A stretch of 64,000 nt of DNA from Rickettsiales bacterium. GTDB taxonomy: Bacteria > Bacteroidota > Bacteroidia > Cytophagales > Cyclobacteriaceae. A program made the translations under genes and the position numbers. The stretch lies in assembly GCA_002729235.1 (NCBI GenBank), contig PBTY01000022.1, positions 60,707 to 124,706 on the forward strand, in the 5' to 3' direction. Shown one piece after another: positions 8,702 to 17,492 of this stretch (positions are counted from its first letter, which is position 1; every line of letters starts with the position of its first letter). The notes below the pieces were generated by a model. It saw only the letters and a list, made by a program, of their open reading frames with translations, did no database searches and was not told the DNA's origin.

Positions 8702-9736
8702 CTATCGGTATATTCTCTGCTGGTTTAGCGCATTTTGGAACTTTCTCGCATTCACATTGTGCTCTACCAGTGATTTGGCGAACACATGACGACCAGAAAA
8801 ATCATCCTTTGCACAGAAATAAAGGTAAGAATGATCTTCGTAATTCAAAACAGCTTCAATCATATTGATTGATGGCATGTTGATTGGACCTGGTGGGAGT
8901 CCAGCATATTTGTAAGTATTGTATGGAGAATCATATTCCATATCCTTGAGCAAAAGTCTACGAATTTCGAAGTTATTCAAGGCATACTTTAAGGTAGGAT
9001 CAGCTTGAAGTTTGTATCCACGATCCAGACGATTTAAATAAACACCAGCAATGATAGGAGCTTCATCACTGAAATTGGTTTCTGCATTAACAATAGAAGC
9101 TACGGTGGTAATCTCTTCTGGTGAGAGTCCTATTTCTTTTGCTTTGGCTCTACGTTCTGCAGTCCAGAATTTATCATATTCTTTTTTTAGTCGATCGAGA
9201 AGTTCCTTTTCAGAGATTGTCCAGTACACTTCATAAGTGTTAGGTAAAAACATGCTGATAAATGTCTGCTGATTAAATCCATAAGCTTCTGCAACACTAT
9301 CTGAAATCAACAATGGAGCTAAATCAACTGAATCCATCATGATCGTATTGGTTAACTTGCCTGCCAGTTCTTCGATTTTTCTTGCAGTGCTAAAAGTCAC
9401 TTTAACTGGAGTTTGCAGTCCTGCCCGTAACATATTGATGGCGGCAGTATTACTCATATCCTTTTTGAATAGATACATTCCAGGTTTGACGTTTTGATCG
9501 TATTTCTTGAGTTTAGAAAGAAAACTGAATGAAACAGCGTCGTTGATTATCCGCTGGTCATACAAGTCATTTCTGAGTTCCTCAAAGGTCGTTTCCTCGT
9601 AGATGGCATAAAACCTGTCGTCCTGATCCACCAGAATATTTGGGGTAAATAAAATCTGATAAGTATAAAATGCAAATGAAGAGAGCATGATCGTGCCTAT
9701 GATCAGGGCCGCTCCTATCCAGTTCTTTTTATTCAT
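8702..9736 (-). CDS. mltG: Endolytic murein transglycosylase MltG
   Basis: 344-aa membrane-anchored lytic transglycosylase (YceG-like) that cleaves nascent glycan strands and sets peptidoglycan strand length. One N-terminal transmembrane helix (about 7-30) is followed by a LysM-like subdomain and the catalytic domain. The signature ASIVNAETN places the catalytic Glu at 219. YLNRLDRGYKLQADPT and AGLPPGPI are further family motifs. It is the first gene of a four-gene minus-strand run, with a -7 element 24 bp upstream. Confidence 0.93.
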   Translation of the reverse strand: MNKKNWIGAALIIGTIMLSSFAFYTYQILFTPNILVDQDDRFYAIYEETTFEELRNDLYDQRIINDAVSFSFLSKLKKYDQNVKPGMYLFKKDMSNTAAINMLRAGLQTPVKVTFSTARKIEELAGKLTNTIMMDSVDLAPLLISDSVAEAYGFNQQTFISMFLPNTYEVYWTISEKELLDRLKKEYDKFWTAERRAKAKEIGLSPEEITTVASIVNAETNFSDEAPIIAGVYLNRLDRGYKLQADPTLKYALNNFEIRRLLLKDMEYDSPYNTYKYAGLPPGPINMPSINMIEAVLNYEDHSYLYFCAKDDFSGRHVFAKSLVEHNVNARKFQNALNQQRIYR

Positions 9737-9759
9737 GAGTTTTTAATCGACATGGACCA

Positions 9760-9767
9760 CAAAGGTA
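9760..9767 (-). promoter_or_regulatory. Bacteroidota -7 promoter element for the mltG operon
   Basis: Read on the minus strand this is TACCTTTG, a full match to TAnnTTTG, ending 23 bp before the mltG ATG. No convincing -33 TTG was found at the usual spacing, so this rests on the -7 box and its position. Confidence 0.4.
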
Positions 9768-9787
9768 GTGAAGTGTCTTTTAACAGA

Positions 9788-10669
9788 TTAGAAATTACTC
9801 AAGGTTGTGTTAGCTAAAATTCTGGATAACCAAGAAGTCTTTTTGGGTGCTAGAGCGGTATTTATAAGTCTTGGAAAAACAACATCTTTATGGAAGTATT
9901 TGTCAAAAATCTCTCGACATAGTTTTTGTCTGTGACCGATTTCATCATATTTATGAATAGCAATTACTTTCTCGAGACATCTCTTTTCAGTTTTCTCAAA
10001 TACAATCAAATCTCTCCATGGGATATCATTAGCAAATGGGAGTGTCATATCTGTATTTACCAAAACCGGAATTCTTCCAAAAGCTAAGGACTGATAAAAG
10101 CGCATGGAGAAGTTTCCATTGCCTCTATTGCAAAGTACAAACTGAGAGTTCTTGATATTCTGTTCGTATTCATTGATAAGAGAAGGATTGTGAGGATCAC
10201 CACCCCAAAACTTGTCTCTAATAATGAAATTGGTTTCTATCTTGTTTGATTCCTGGAATGTTTTAATAATTTTTCTTCTATGCTTATTGACTAAGCCACA
10301 AAATCCTACTACTGGGTTGCTAGATGGTTGCGACGTAGAAAATGCTTTTTCAGAACATTCCCAGACATAGGGTAGCACATATTCGTTATTTCTTCTTCTT
10401 GAAGATCTTAGGCTGGTTCTAAACAAGACAAGGTTTTTGTACCTCTTGTATTTATATTCATAGTCATCGACTATGAGAACTAGAGTCTTTTTTTGAGTGG
10501 TTGCGGTTTCCGAGATTTGCTTTAAAATAGACGGTGTATCCGGGTTCGCCCACAATATGTTGGGATGGAGAGCATAACCAGGTTTCCGGTACAGTAGCTT
10601 TACTATCTCTTCCTTAGAGGGTATTAACTCAGCGAGTTTTTTGTCAAAGGAGATTTCGTTATTTATCAC
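9788..10669 (-). CDS. Exostosin-family (GT47-like) glycosyltransferase
   Basis: 293-aa soluble protein whose second half matches the exostosin/GT47 pattern. NSQFVLCNRGNGNFSMRFYQ (about 169-188) is followed by SLAFGRIPVLV and a WRDLIVFEKT segment, the nucleotide-sugar binding half of a GT-B fold. The expected start is a GTG at 10667-10669, as no in-frame ATG lies near the N-terminus. It lies 7 bp downstream of wzi in the same direction, so it is probably co-expressed and adds a residue to the surface polysaccharide. A second exostosin-like gene lies at 21358-22566. The donor sugar is unknown. Confidence 0.75.
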   Translation of the reverse strand: MINNEISFDKKLAELIPSKEEIVKLLYRKPGYALHPNILWANPDTPSILKQISETATTQKKTLVLIVDDYEYKYKRYKNLVLFRTSLRSSRRRNNEYVLPYVWECSEKAFSTSQPSSNPVVGFCGLVNKHRRKIIKTFQESNKIETNFIIRDKFWGGDPHNPSLINEYEQNIKNSQFVLCNRGNGNFSMRFYQSLAFGRIPVLVNTDMTLPFANDIPWRDLIVFEKTEKRCLEKVIAIHKYDEIGHRQKLCREIFDKYFHKDVVFPRLINTALAPKKTSWLSRILANTTLSNF

Positions 10670-10676
10670 TGTACTC

Positions 10677-12161
10677 TTAATTCAAATGGATGAGCGTTCC
10701 GAGACTAAGATAAAAATTATGCGTTTTTTGGATATAGTACCTGTTTCTACTTCTACTATAGATCCCTTCACCAAATACCTGTAACTTTTCGAAATTATGG
10801 GTAATGTGGCCTCCCCAACCGTATTCGATATCGTGTGTTCCCTGACCAATATTAACAACTAAATAGTCTTTGTTGTACTCAATTCTAGATCCAAAGAAAC
10901 CAATCACACTTTTTTTGTGTGTGTAATCAATTTTCAGGATATCAGAATTACTTCCTGGTCCAATCCCGGCTCCCAATAGTTGTCCCCTATTCGTGTACCC
11001 TTGTCTATTGACGCTATGAATATAATATGTAGGTTCTGCTCTCCATAGAAAGGTGTGATTTCGTGACAAGTTGGTGTGCTCATATGTAATGTGAATCTCA
11101 TCCCCATTTTTCATTGTAGACTCTTTTTCAAAACCTATCGTGTAAGCCCGACTATGTTCAGGTTCTATCCATTTAAAAAAACCACCAAAGTCATTGTACG
11201 CAAATTCCATATAAGCTCTAAAGCCAACTTCAGGAAACTTCCACTCCATAGTAGCAGAAGCGAGTTGATCAAATTGATCATTTGGTCCGACGGTATCTAA
11301 TATGTGAATTACTGAAATTAAATCCTGAGCCGAGAACCTGTTCGTTTGTTTATAGAGTGCTTTGTTAAAACCTAGCGTCAGGTTTTCAAAAAAAGGAGGG
11401 GAGTAAGTGAAAAATAAAGCATTGAAATAGCTTTGATCATTCTCGTCGTTTTCGTCAAAATAATCTGATTCTTGTAGGAATCCCGCAACAAAATTCAGTT
11501 CGGTTTTTCCCAGGTATACATCTTTAATCTTTATGTCAAAAGGAGTACTCCCAATTCGTAAATGGGGAAAACCGCCAGCTTGACGGCTTAAAATAATGGG
11601 GTTGAAAACTGAGGGCCCCACGGAATAATTTTGAGTAGAAACACTAGTGATAAATTTATCGATCTGCAGTTTCAACTCTGATTGCCCCGGGTGAAATGCG
11701 GCAAAAGAGGATGATCCATATCTCTGTACCCAATCAATTCCGCCAAGCCTTGCAGTGAATTGATAATTATATTGGCTAATTCCATTTCTTAAACTAGGTG
11801 GGAATATTTCAGGCTCTAGATTTTGTGAATAATAAACCACTGGGTATAGTGTGTAAGAAAATGCTCCAAAACGACCAGCAATACCGGCATGAATCTCAGT
11901 AGTAATTCCTTTGCCTTTCCAAACCGCCCCATCATTGAATCCTCTTGGGTGAGCTGAATTAAGACTTGTTCTTATCATTGGATCCGGCAGCTCAAAGGCT
12001 TCAGTGATTTCACTGGAGTGTACTGACTGATAGAAACCGAGAGTTGTTGAATCACGTGAGATGTCAAGACCCTTGATCATACTAATAGGTACGTAAACCT
12101 GGGCCGATAAAGCTGAAGTGATCAGGACTAATATGAAAATGGAAACGTATTTTTTTGACAT
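10677..12161 (-). CDS. wzi: Wzi-family outer-membrane capsule assembly protein
   Basis: 494-aa protein with a signal peptide (about 1-20, ending LSAQ) and alternating aromatic strands ending in an aromatic-rich C-terminal segment (FYLSLGTLIHL), as expected for an outer-membrane beta-barrel. Early residues HPRGFNDGAVWKGKG match the conserved segment of Bacteroidota capsule assembly Wzi proteins. In Klebsiella, Wzi is an outer-membrane lectin that holds capsule on the cell. Its place at the head of the polysaccharide locus supports the same role here. It is divergent from the glycosyltransferase at 12252. Confidence 0.85.
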   Translation of the reverse strand: MSKKYVSIFILVLITSALSAQVYVPISMIKGLDISRDSTTLGFYQSVHSSEITEAFELPDPMIRTSLNSAHPRGFNDGAVWKGKGITTEIHAGIAGRFGAFSYTLYPVVYYSQNLEPEIFPPSLRNGISQYNYQFTARLGGIDWVQRYGSSSFAAFHPGQSELKLQIDKFITSVSTQNYSVGPSVFNPIILSRQAGGFPHLRIGSTPFDIKIKDVYLGKTELNFVAGFLQESDYFDENDENDQSYFNALFFTYSPPFFENLTLGFNKALYKQTNRFSAQDLISVIHILDTVGPNDQFDQLASATMEWKFPEVGFRAYMEFAYNDFGGFFKWIEPEHSRAYTIGFEKESTMKNGDEIHITYEHTNLSRNHTFLWRAEPTYYIHSVNRQGYTNRGQLLGAGIGPGSNSDILKIDYTHKKSVIGFFGSRIEYNKDYLVVNIGQGTHDIEYGWGGHITHNFEKLQVFGEGIYSRSRNRYYIQKTHNFYLSLGTLIHLN

Positions 12162-12251
12162 AGCGTTAATTTAATAGTGCAAATATGGTAAATCATAAGA
12201 AGTGATAACTGGTACATTGAGTGATTTTGGATTTTGCTCTATATTCGAGCG
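12162..12251. promoter_or_regulatory. Divergent promoter region between wzi and the glycosyltransferase operon
   Basis: The minus-strand reading contains CATATTTG (12186 to 12179), one mismatch from TAnnTTTG, 17 bp before the wzi start. On the plus strand TATATTCG at 12240-12247 (one mismatch) lies 4 bp before the ATG at 12252, which would give a nearly leaderless transcript. Both are weak matches judged by eye. Confidence 0.3.
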
Positions 12252-13175
12252 ATGCATGATCTAGTTTCTGTATGTATTCCTACTTATAATGGTGCGGAAT
12301 ATCTCGAGGATTGTTTGCGATCTGTGATTAGTCAGACTTATTCAAATATTGAAATACTGGTCATTGACGAAGGATCATCAGATAGTACCATTGATATTAT
12401 TAAGTCATATTTAGATCAGGATTCCAGAGTACGTTTGATAATCAACGACCAACGATTGGGATTAGTGCCCAATTGGAACAAGTGTTTGAAAGAAGCTCGA
12501 GGTGAATGGATTAAATTTCAGTTTCAGGATGATTTGATGGATACCGATTGTATTCAGAAAATGTACAATGTTGGTAGGATGCACAACACTAATCTGGTGT
12601 TGTCTGATAGAGAATATAAATGTGCCGATATCGAGAGACAGAAGTTTTTCAATGGTATTGAGACGCTTGCTAAGGCTTTGGAGAAAGACGAGGTGTTAAT
12701 TACTCCAGCTCGAGTAGCTGAGATTATGATGTCTAATGGACTAAAGCATAATTTTATGGGGGAACCAATAGTTGGACTAATTAACCGAACTGTATTTGAT
12801 AAATACGGAGTTTTTGATGAGCGATATAGACAGATTGTTGATTTTGAATATTGGTTAAGAGTTGCTCTCAATGAACCGGTTTCATTCGTCCATCAGAAGT
12901 TGAATATGTTCCGAATACATCAAGATTCTGTGTCTTCACAGAATCTTAATACAAATGGACCTAATCCTACTTACACTGATCGTGTTCTACTTATTCTGGA
13001 TATTTTGGAATCTCCTTTTTTTAAAAACATCCGTGATATGCTCGGTAAGTCAGGTCTTCAATCTCTACGACCTTTGCTTAAATATTACGTTAAGAAAGTC
13101 GGATTTTGGAGGGCTATTATAAATGTAGATAGCAGGGTGTTACGGTATTATAGGTGGAGAGATTTGTTACTGTAA
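12252..13175 (+). CDS. GT2-family glycosyltransferase
   Basis: 307-aa GT-A glycosyltransferase. The N-terminus VSVCIPTYNGAEYLEDCLRS and the Asp-rich FQDDLMD (Asp93/Asp94, metal/nucleotide-sugar site) are standard family 2 features. The usual VDDGS motif is altered to VIDEGSS. The ATG at 12252 is preferred over an upstream TTG at 12234 because it matches the normal family N-terminus. The C-terminal 60 residues are basic, which suits membrane association. It is the first rightward gene of the polysaccharide locus. Donor and acceptor are unknown. Confidence 0.85.
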   Translation: MHDLVSVCIPTYNGAEYLEDCLRSVISQTYSNIEILVIDEGSSDSTIDIIKSYLDQDSRVRLIINDQRLGLVPNWNKCLKEARGEWIKFQFQDDLMDTDCIQKMYNVGRMHNTNLVLSDREYKCADIERQKFFNGIETLAKALEKDEVLITPARVAEIMMSNGLKHNFMGEPIVGLINRTVFDKYGVFDERYRQIVDFEYWLRVALNEPVSFVHQKLNMFRIHQDSVSSQNLNTNGPNPTYTDRVLLILDILESPFFKNIRDMLGKSGLQSLRPLLKYYVKKVGFWRAIINVDSRVLRYYRWRDLLL

Positions 13176-13179
13176 GAAG

Positions 13180-13590
13180 TCAGAAAATGTACTTTTCTTC
13201 AAAAACCAAACCAGTTCTATAATCGTCACCTTCGTCCCACATTTGCTCTATTTCCTGTCCATTTTTGAAAATAGCATAATCGATCTCCCAGTGTTCATCC
13301 TTTTTGAAATCATAATATGGAGCATATCCATTGTATAGTTTCACAATAACGACATCTTCATTATCGGTTAAAAGATGGCCAATACTGTAAGTGATATTTC
13401 CTTCAAGATCAGGATTTCCTTTCATCTCCCCACTAGAATAAATCAGGGAGTCATTGACAATGATTTCTACCATATTATCAATTCGGTAAAAAGCAAAAGT
13501 GTATTCGTCTTTGGTCACATTAAAAGATGGCCAGATGACACTGAGTGAGCACAAGAGACTTAACGCTGCAGTTGAGACTTTGATGATCAT
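13180..13590 (-). CDS. Hypothetical small exported protein
   Basis: 136 aa when started at the ATG at 13588-13590. That start gives a hydrophobic N-terminal segment (IIKVSTAALSLLCSLSVIW) resembling a signal peptide or anchor. Starts further out add an unlikely polar extension. The mature part is acidic and rich in Tyr/Asp with no recognised motif. It interrupts an otherwise rightward glycosyltransferase run, with its stop 4 bp from the end of the preceding gene. I do not recognise the family. Confidence 0.5.
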   Translation of the reverse strand: MIIKVSTAALSLLCSLSVIWPSFNVTKDEYTFAFYRIDNMVEIIVNDSLIYSSGEMKGNPDLEGNITYSIGHLLTDNEDVVIVKLYNGYAPYYDFKKDEHWEIDYAIFKNGQEIEQMWDEGDDYRTGLVFEEKYIF

Positions 13591-13737
13591 GGGGCAAAAT
13601 AAATAAGAAATGTCCTTACTTGATAAATTATTACGACGAACGTTAAACAAAGAGTATACCAACTAGTCGTATTTATCCAATTTATTTCTTTAAGGCTAAT
13701 TGAAGATCATTTGAAATGAGTGAGATATGTTTGCAGC

Positions 13738-14673
13738 ATGTCAGAGTTGAGATCTCCATTAGCCTCAAGCGTGTGCACCATTATTGTGACTTACAATGCT
13801 ATGGAATGGATCGATAGATGCCTTGGCTCCCTGGAGCGTTCGGAATTGAAAACAGACTTAATTGTGATTGACAATAAGTCCAATGACATAACTGTCGCTC
13901 ATGTACAGGATAATTATCCTCAAGTAAAATTATTTATCAATGACAATAATTTAGGTTTTGGAGGAGCAAATAACCAAGGCCTGGTGTATGCATACAGTCA
14001 AGGGTACGATTTTTTCTTTTTGCTTAATCAGGATGCCTGGGTGGATGAAAATACAGTGGGTAATCTAAAAAAAATCATGGATGATGATAAAGGCTATGGT
14101 ATAACGTCTCCAATTCATCTATCGTCCAATCGCTCCAAATTTGATGATTTGTTTTACGAGTTTGTTTCCGACGATGTAGAGGACGTTTTTTTAAATCAGG
14201 TAGAAGGTCAGCTAGAAGTGAAAGAAGTCCATTTTGTGAATGCGGCAGCCTGGATGATTTCAAAAGAGTGCCTGGAAAAGGTCGGTATATTCCATCCCTT
14301 ATTTTTTCACTACGGCGAAGACCTGAATTATGTACAAAGGGTGAGGTATGAAGGTTTGAGAGTAGGATTGGTTAATCAGACTTATGTGGTACATGATCGT
14401 GACGATCGCCCTCCTTCAAAGATTAAGTTTGATCCTTTCAAGAGATTAGAAAGGGATTTGTTCTTGAAACTGTTGGAACCAAACAATAGCTACGGATGGA
14501 TTAGATATGCCAGATACTTGTCAAAACGCCTTAAATTCATCTCCAAAGATTTGTCTTCCAGGGAAGAAGTTGAAGCATTACGTAAGTTTGCTCTTGATAA
14601 TTTTAGAGTGACCTATTTGAAAGCTCGTAAATTTGATCTGCGTAAATTGAGCATAAACTCATCGGGAGAATAG
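13738..14673 (+). CDS. GT2-family glycosyltransferase, rhamnosyltransferase-like
   Basis: 311 aa from the ATG at 13738 (an upstream in-frame GTG at 13720 is less likely). CTIIVTYNAMEWIDRCLGSL, VIDNKSND and LLNQDAW (Asp99) are the pattern of the WbbL/RfbF-like rhamnosyltransferase branch of GT2, where NQDA replaces the usual DxD. NAAAWMISKE and FHYGEDLNYVQR complete the acceptor side. It is separated from the next transferase by 5 bp. The rhamnose assignment is a family tendency, not shown by this sequence. Confidence 0.82.
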   Translation: MSELRSPLASSVCTIIVTYNAMEWIDRCLGSLERSELKTDLIVIDNKSNDITVAHVQDNYPQVKLFINDNNLGFGGANNQGLVYAYSQGYDFFFLLNQDAWVDENTVGNLKKIMDDDKGYGITSPIHLSSNRSKFDDLFYEFVSDDVEDVFLNQVEGQLEVKEVHFVNAAAWMISKECLEKVGIFHPLFFHYGEDLNYVQRVRYEGLRVGLVNQTYVVHDRDDRPPSKIKFDPFKRLERDLFLKLLEPNNSYGWIRYARYLSKRLKFISKDLSSREEVEALRKFALDNFRVTYLKARKFDLRKLSINSSGE

Positions 14674-14678
14674 TTAAT

Positions 14679-15794
14679 ATGAAAAACCCTGCAGTAGTCA
14701 TAGTGGCTTACAATAGACCCGGTTCTCTGGCTAGATTGCTCAATTCCCTGAGCCAGGCTGACTATGAAAACTCTATGGTACCTCTGGTGATCAGCCTTGA
14801 TGGAGGGGCGGCAGAGGAAGTTATTGAGCTTGCAGAAACTTTTGAATGGGCCCACGGTGAGAAACGGCTAATCCGATACAAGCGCAACCTTGGGCTGAGG
14901 GAGCATGTCTTAATGTGTGGACGACTAACCGGTGAGTTTGATGCAGTTATTATTCTTGAAGATGATTTAGTTGTTGGACCTCAGTATTACTCATATTCAC
15001 TGGCCTCATTGAATCATTGCGAGACAGCATCTAAGGTTGCAGGAATTTCTTTATTTGGGTATCAAACCAAAGAGTTCAAACACTTACCTTTTATTCCTTT
15101 AGAAGATGGCTTTGATAATTATTATTTACAAGTGCCTTCTTCATGGGGTCAGATTTGGGTCAAAGATTGGTGGACAGAGTTTGAGAACTGGTTGCAAGTA
15201 GAAGAACATGACGCTGTAAGGTTGCCAACCCCGGTAAGTAAATGGGGGGACCAATCCTGGAAGAAAAGTTACATGCAGTATTTGGTGGAAAATGATCTTT
15301 ATTTTTTCTATCCCAGAGTATCTCATACTACCAATTTTGGAGATGCGGGTGTTAACAACAAAGGGGGATTCGCTCGATACCAGGTGCCCTTGCAAATGGG
15401 AAGTAAATTATACGGGTTTTCGTTCATTGAGGAGAGTACGGCGGTTTATGATGTGTATTTTGAATGGACTGGACTAAAAGAAGAGAAATATCAAAGCTTG
15501 GAATTTGACCTTTATGGTGAGAAACAAAGTTTTTTAGAAAACACCCAATTTGTTTTAACAACTCGTGGGGTCAGAAAGACCATTGAGAGCTTTGGTGTGA
15601 CCATGCTTCCTTTAGAAGCAAACTACATCCATAAATTGGAAGGTAAAGGAATAAATTTGGCCCGGAAAGAAGACGTGGATATGAAGAAAAGACCAATGAA
15701 TCCAGCAGTTCATGAACGGTTGGTGGGTAAATACAGTAAACAACGTTACTGGATTCATTATTGGCGGACATTAAAAGAGGCTTGGGGTTTGTAA
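14679..15794 (+). CDS. GT-A glycosyltransferase (GT2-like/GNT-I-like)
   Basis: 371-aa transferase. PAVVIVAYNRPGSLARLLNS starts the nucleotide-binding fold and IILEDDLVVGPQYYSY carries the Glu94-Asp95-Asp96 metal site. The EDDL form and the following tyrosine-rich segment resemble the GNT-I-like subgroup of GT-A enzymes. The Trp-rich part (SSWGQIWVKDWWTEF, about 154-168) probably forms the acceptor pocket. Start and stop are tightly packed between neighbours (5 bp and 2 bp), so it is part of the same operon. Substrate unknown. Confidence 0.72.
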   Translation: MKNPAVVIVAYNRPGSLARLLNSLSQADYENSMVPLVISLDGGAAEEVIELAETFEWAHGEKRLIRYKRNLGLREHVLMCGRLTGEFDAVIILEDDLVVGPQYYSYSLASLNHCETASKVAGISLFGYQTKEFKHLPFIPLEDGFDNYYLQVPSSWGQIWVKDWWTEFENWLQVEEHDAVRLPTPVSKWGDQSWKKSYMQYLVENDLYFFYPRVSHTTNFGDAGVNNKGGFARYQVPLQMGSKLYGFSFIEESTAVYDVYFEWTGLKEEKYQSLEFDLYGEKQSFLENTQFVLTTRGVRKTIESFGVTMLPLEANYIHKLEGKGINLARKEDVDMKKRPMNPAVHERLVGKYSKQRYWIHYWRTLKEAWGL

Positions 15795-15796
15795 TT

Positions 15797-16669
15797 ATGA
15801 GGGTTTTGGTTTGTTTGTCATCTCTTCCGAGGCATTTTGATGTTTTTGTTCAGAGTTTCCAAGAAAAAGTTCTGAGCCAAATTCCTTATACCATTGATTT
15901 AGTAGCACATTTTCCTACAGAACCAGATGGTGAAGCTCTGAAGAGCATAATTAGTTTGGTAGATAAACATCTGGTTAAAGTAGAGGCAGATCCCACTTTT
16001 ACCTGGGAGTTGGACTATCAGGTTAATTTGATCGGTAATCAGGGAATTAAGGGCAATTTGTTACAATGGCACTCTATGGCTTCATGTGGTCGTTTAAAAA
16101 AGCAAATGGAAGAGAAAAATGGTCAGCCATATGATTGGGTTATTTGGTCCAGACCGGATCTTTTTTTCTTTAATGAGTTAAAATTTGATTTCAGTAAAGC
16201 TTCATACGGCCTATTTGTGCCTCCTATAGATGGACATGGAGGATTGAATGATAGATTCTGCATTGGTAGTTCTGAGGTGATTGATGAGCGCTTGGATATC
16301 CTCAAATATTTTTTGAAGGTATGGTATCCTAGCTATCATAATGATCGGAAATATCTAAAAAGAAAAGGAAAGATTTGGGCTAGATATAGCTGTTGGAATC
16401 CAGAAATGGTCTTCAAACAACTACTGTTAGATAAAGGTGTTTCTTATCATTTTCTTGATTTTATTTTAGGGAAAATAAGACGAAGAGCCTTTGATTCGGG
16501 AGAAAGTCAGATGTGTGTGTCAGTTCCATTCTTTGATGTGAGGAGAAAAAGTAACTCATTAAATACGATGAAAAAAAGGCTGAAATCTTTAAGTGTTCAA
16601 GAGTATGAGGATGAGCGCACTAAGTTGATTGACCTGGCTGAGTTGCAGGAATTATTAAATGATGCATAG
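15797..16669 (+). CDS. Putative polysaccharide-locus glycosyltransferase-like protein
   Basis: 290 aa from the ATG at 15797, two bases after the preceding stop. A TTG frame reaching back to 15761 would overlap that gene and looks wrong. There is no signal peptide. The segments KGNLLQWHSMASCGRLKK, DWVIWSRPDLFFF (an R-x-D motif) and GLNDRFCIGSS are conserved in uncharacterised proteins found with capsule genes and look like a GT-A core, but I cannot name the family with certainty. Its position between transferases supports a role in glycan assembly. Confidence 0.55.
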   Translation: MRVLVCLSSLPRHFDVFVQSFQEKVLSQIPYTIDLVAHFPTEPDGEALKSIISLVDKHLVKVEADPTFTWELDYQVNLIGNQGIKGNLLQWHSMASCGRLKKQMEEKNGQPYDWVIWSRPDLFFFNELKFDFSKASYGLFVPPIDGHGGLNDRFCIGSSEVIDERLDILKYFLKVWYPSYHNDRKYLKRKGKIWARYSCWNPEMVFKQLLLDKGVSYHFLDFILGKIRRRAFDSGESQMCVSVPFFDVRRKSNSLNTMKKRLKSLSVQEYEDERTKLIDLAELQELLNDA

Positions 16670-16677
16670 GAACAACA

Positions 16678-17451
16678 GTGTTTTTAAAAAGAAAAAAATA
16701 TCGTCCAAACCCTTTTGCTAATAAAGATCCGAAAGATATACGGTTGACATTTTGTGTCACACATAAAAATCGAACTAAATATCTTCAGCAAACCTTAGCT
16801 CAAAACCTATCAGACAACCGGAGTAATCCAAATGTTGATTTTGTATTGGTAGATTTTGATGATGATATGAGTACGGTGGATTGGCTGAAAAGTGAGTTTA
16901 AGGAAGAATTAAAAAATGGAGGATTAAAAGTCTATCATAGCGATGACTTAGATGAGTGGCACTCACCAAAAGCTAAGAATTGTGCACATGCATTGGCTGA
17001 AGGAGATATTCTGGTCAATTTGGATTGTGATAACTATACCGGTCCTGATGGAGGTTCTTTTCTAGTGAAAAGATTTCTAGAAGCCCCACACGAAATAGTC
17101 CTTTGGCAGTACAGTAGAAGAAAGCTAGATGGTAGCTTCGGGCGTATCGCCATAGCTAAAGATACCTTTTACCATCTTGGAGGATACAATGAATCCTTTC
17201 TTCCTATGGGGTTTCAGGATGGGGACCTCATCAAAAGAGCAAAAGCCTTAGGCCTCAAAATAGAACGAGATAGAAATCCGCTCTACAATGCAGCTATCAA
17301 ACACGATAAGTTTCGACCAAAAGACATGACCTGGAAGCGAATGAATGAACACAATCAGAGACTATCCAGATTGGAGATTAAAGCTGGCAAGTTAGTTGCC
17401 AATGAAGGGGCATTTGGTAAGCTTGCCAATGGTGTAACAAGAATTGTTTGA
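16678..17451 (+). CDS. GT2/GT7-like glycosyltransferase with galactosyltransferase-type C-terminal motif
   Basis: 257-aa GT-A enzyme. LTFCVTHKNRTKYLQQTLAQ begins the fold and VNLDCDNYTG contains the DxD (Asp-Cys-Asp). GGYNESFLPMGFQDGDLIKR matches the GT7-type C-terminal motif in which Glu/Asp act at the acceptor. The start appears to be a GTG at 16678, as no in-frame ATG exists between an upstream stop (16660) and the conserved region. It starts 8 bp after the preceding gene. Confidence 0.75.
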   Translation: MFLKRKKYRPNPFANKDPKDIRLTFCVTHKNRTKYLQQTLAQNLSDNRSNPNVDFVLVDFDDDMSTVDWLKSEFKEELKNGGLKVYHSDDLDEWHSPKAKNCAHALAEGDILVNLDCDNYTGPDGGSFLVKRFLEAPHEIVLWQYSRRKLDGSFGRIAIAKDTFYHLGGYNESFLPMGFQDGDLIKRAKALGLKIERDRNPLYNAAIKHDKFRPKDMTWKRMNEHNQRLSRLEIKAGKLVANEGAFGKLANGVTRIV

Positions 17452-17492
17452 TTTGGAGATTTGGTAGGTATGAGTAAAACAGCGATGGATAT

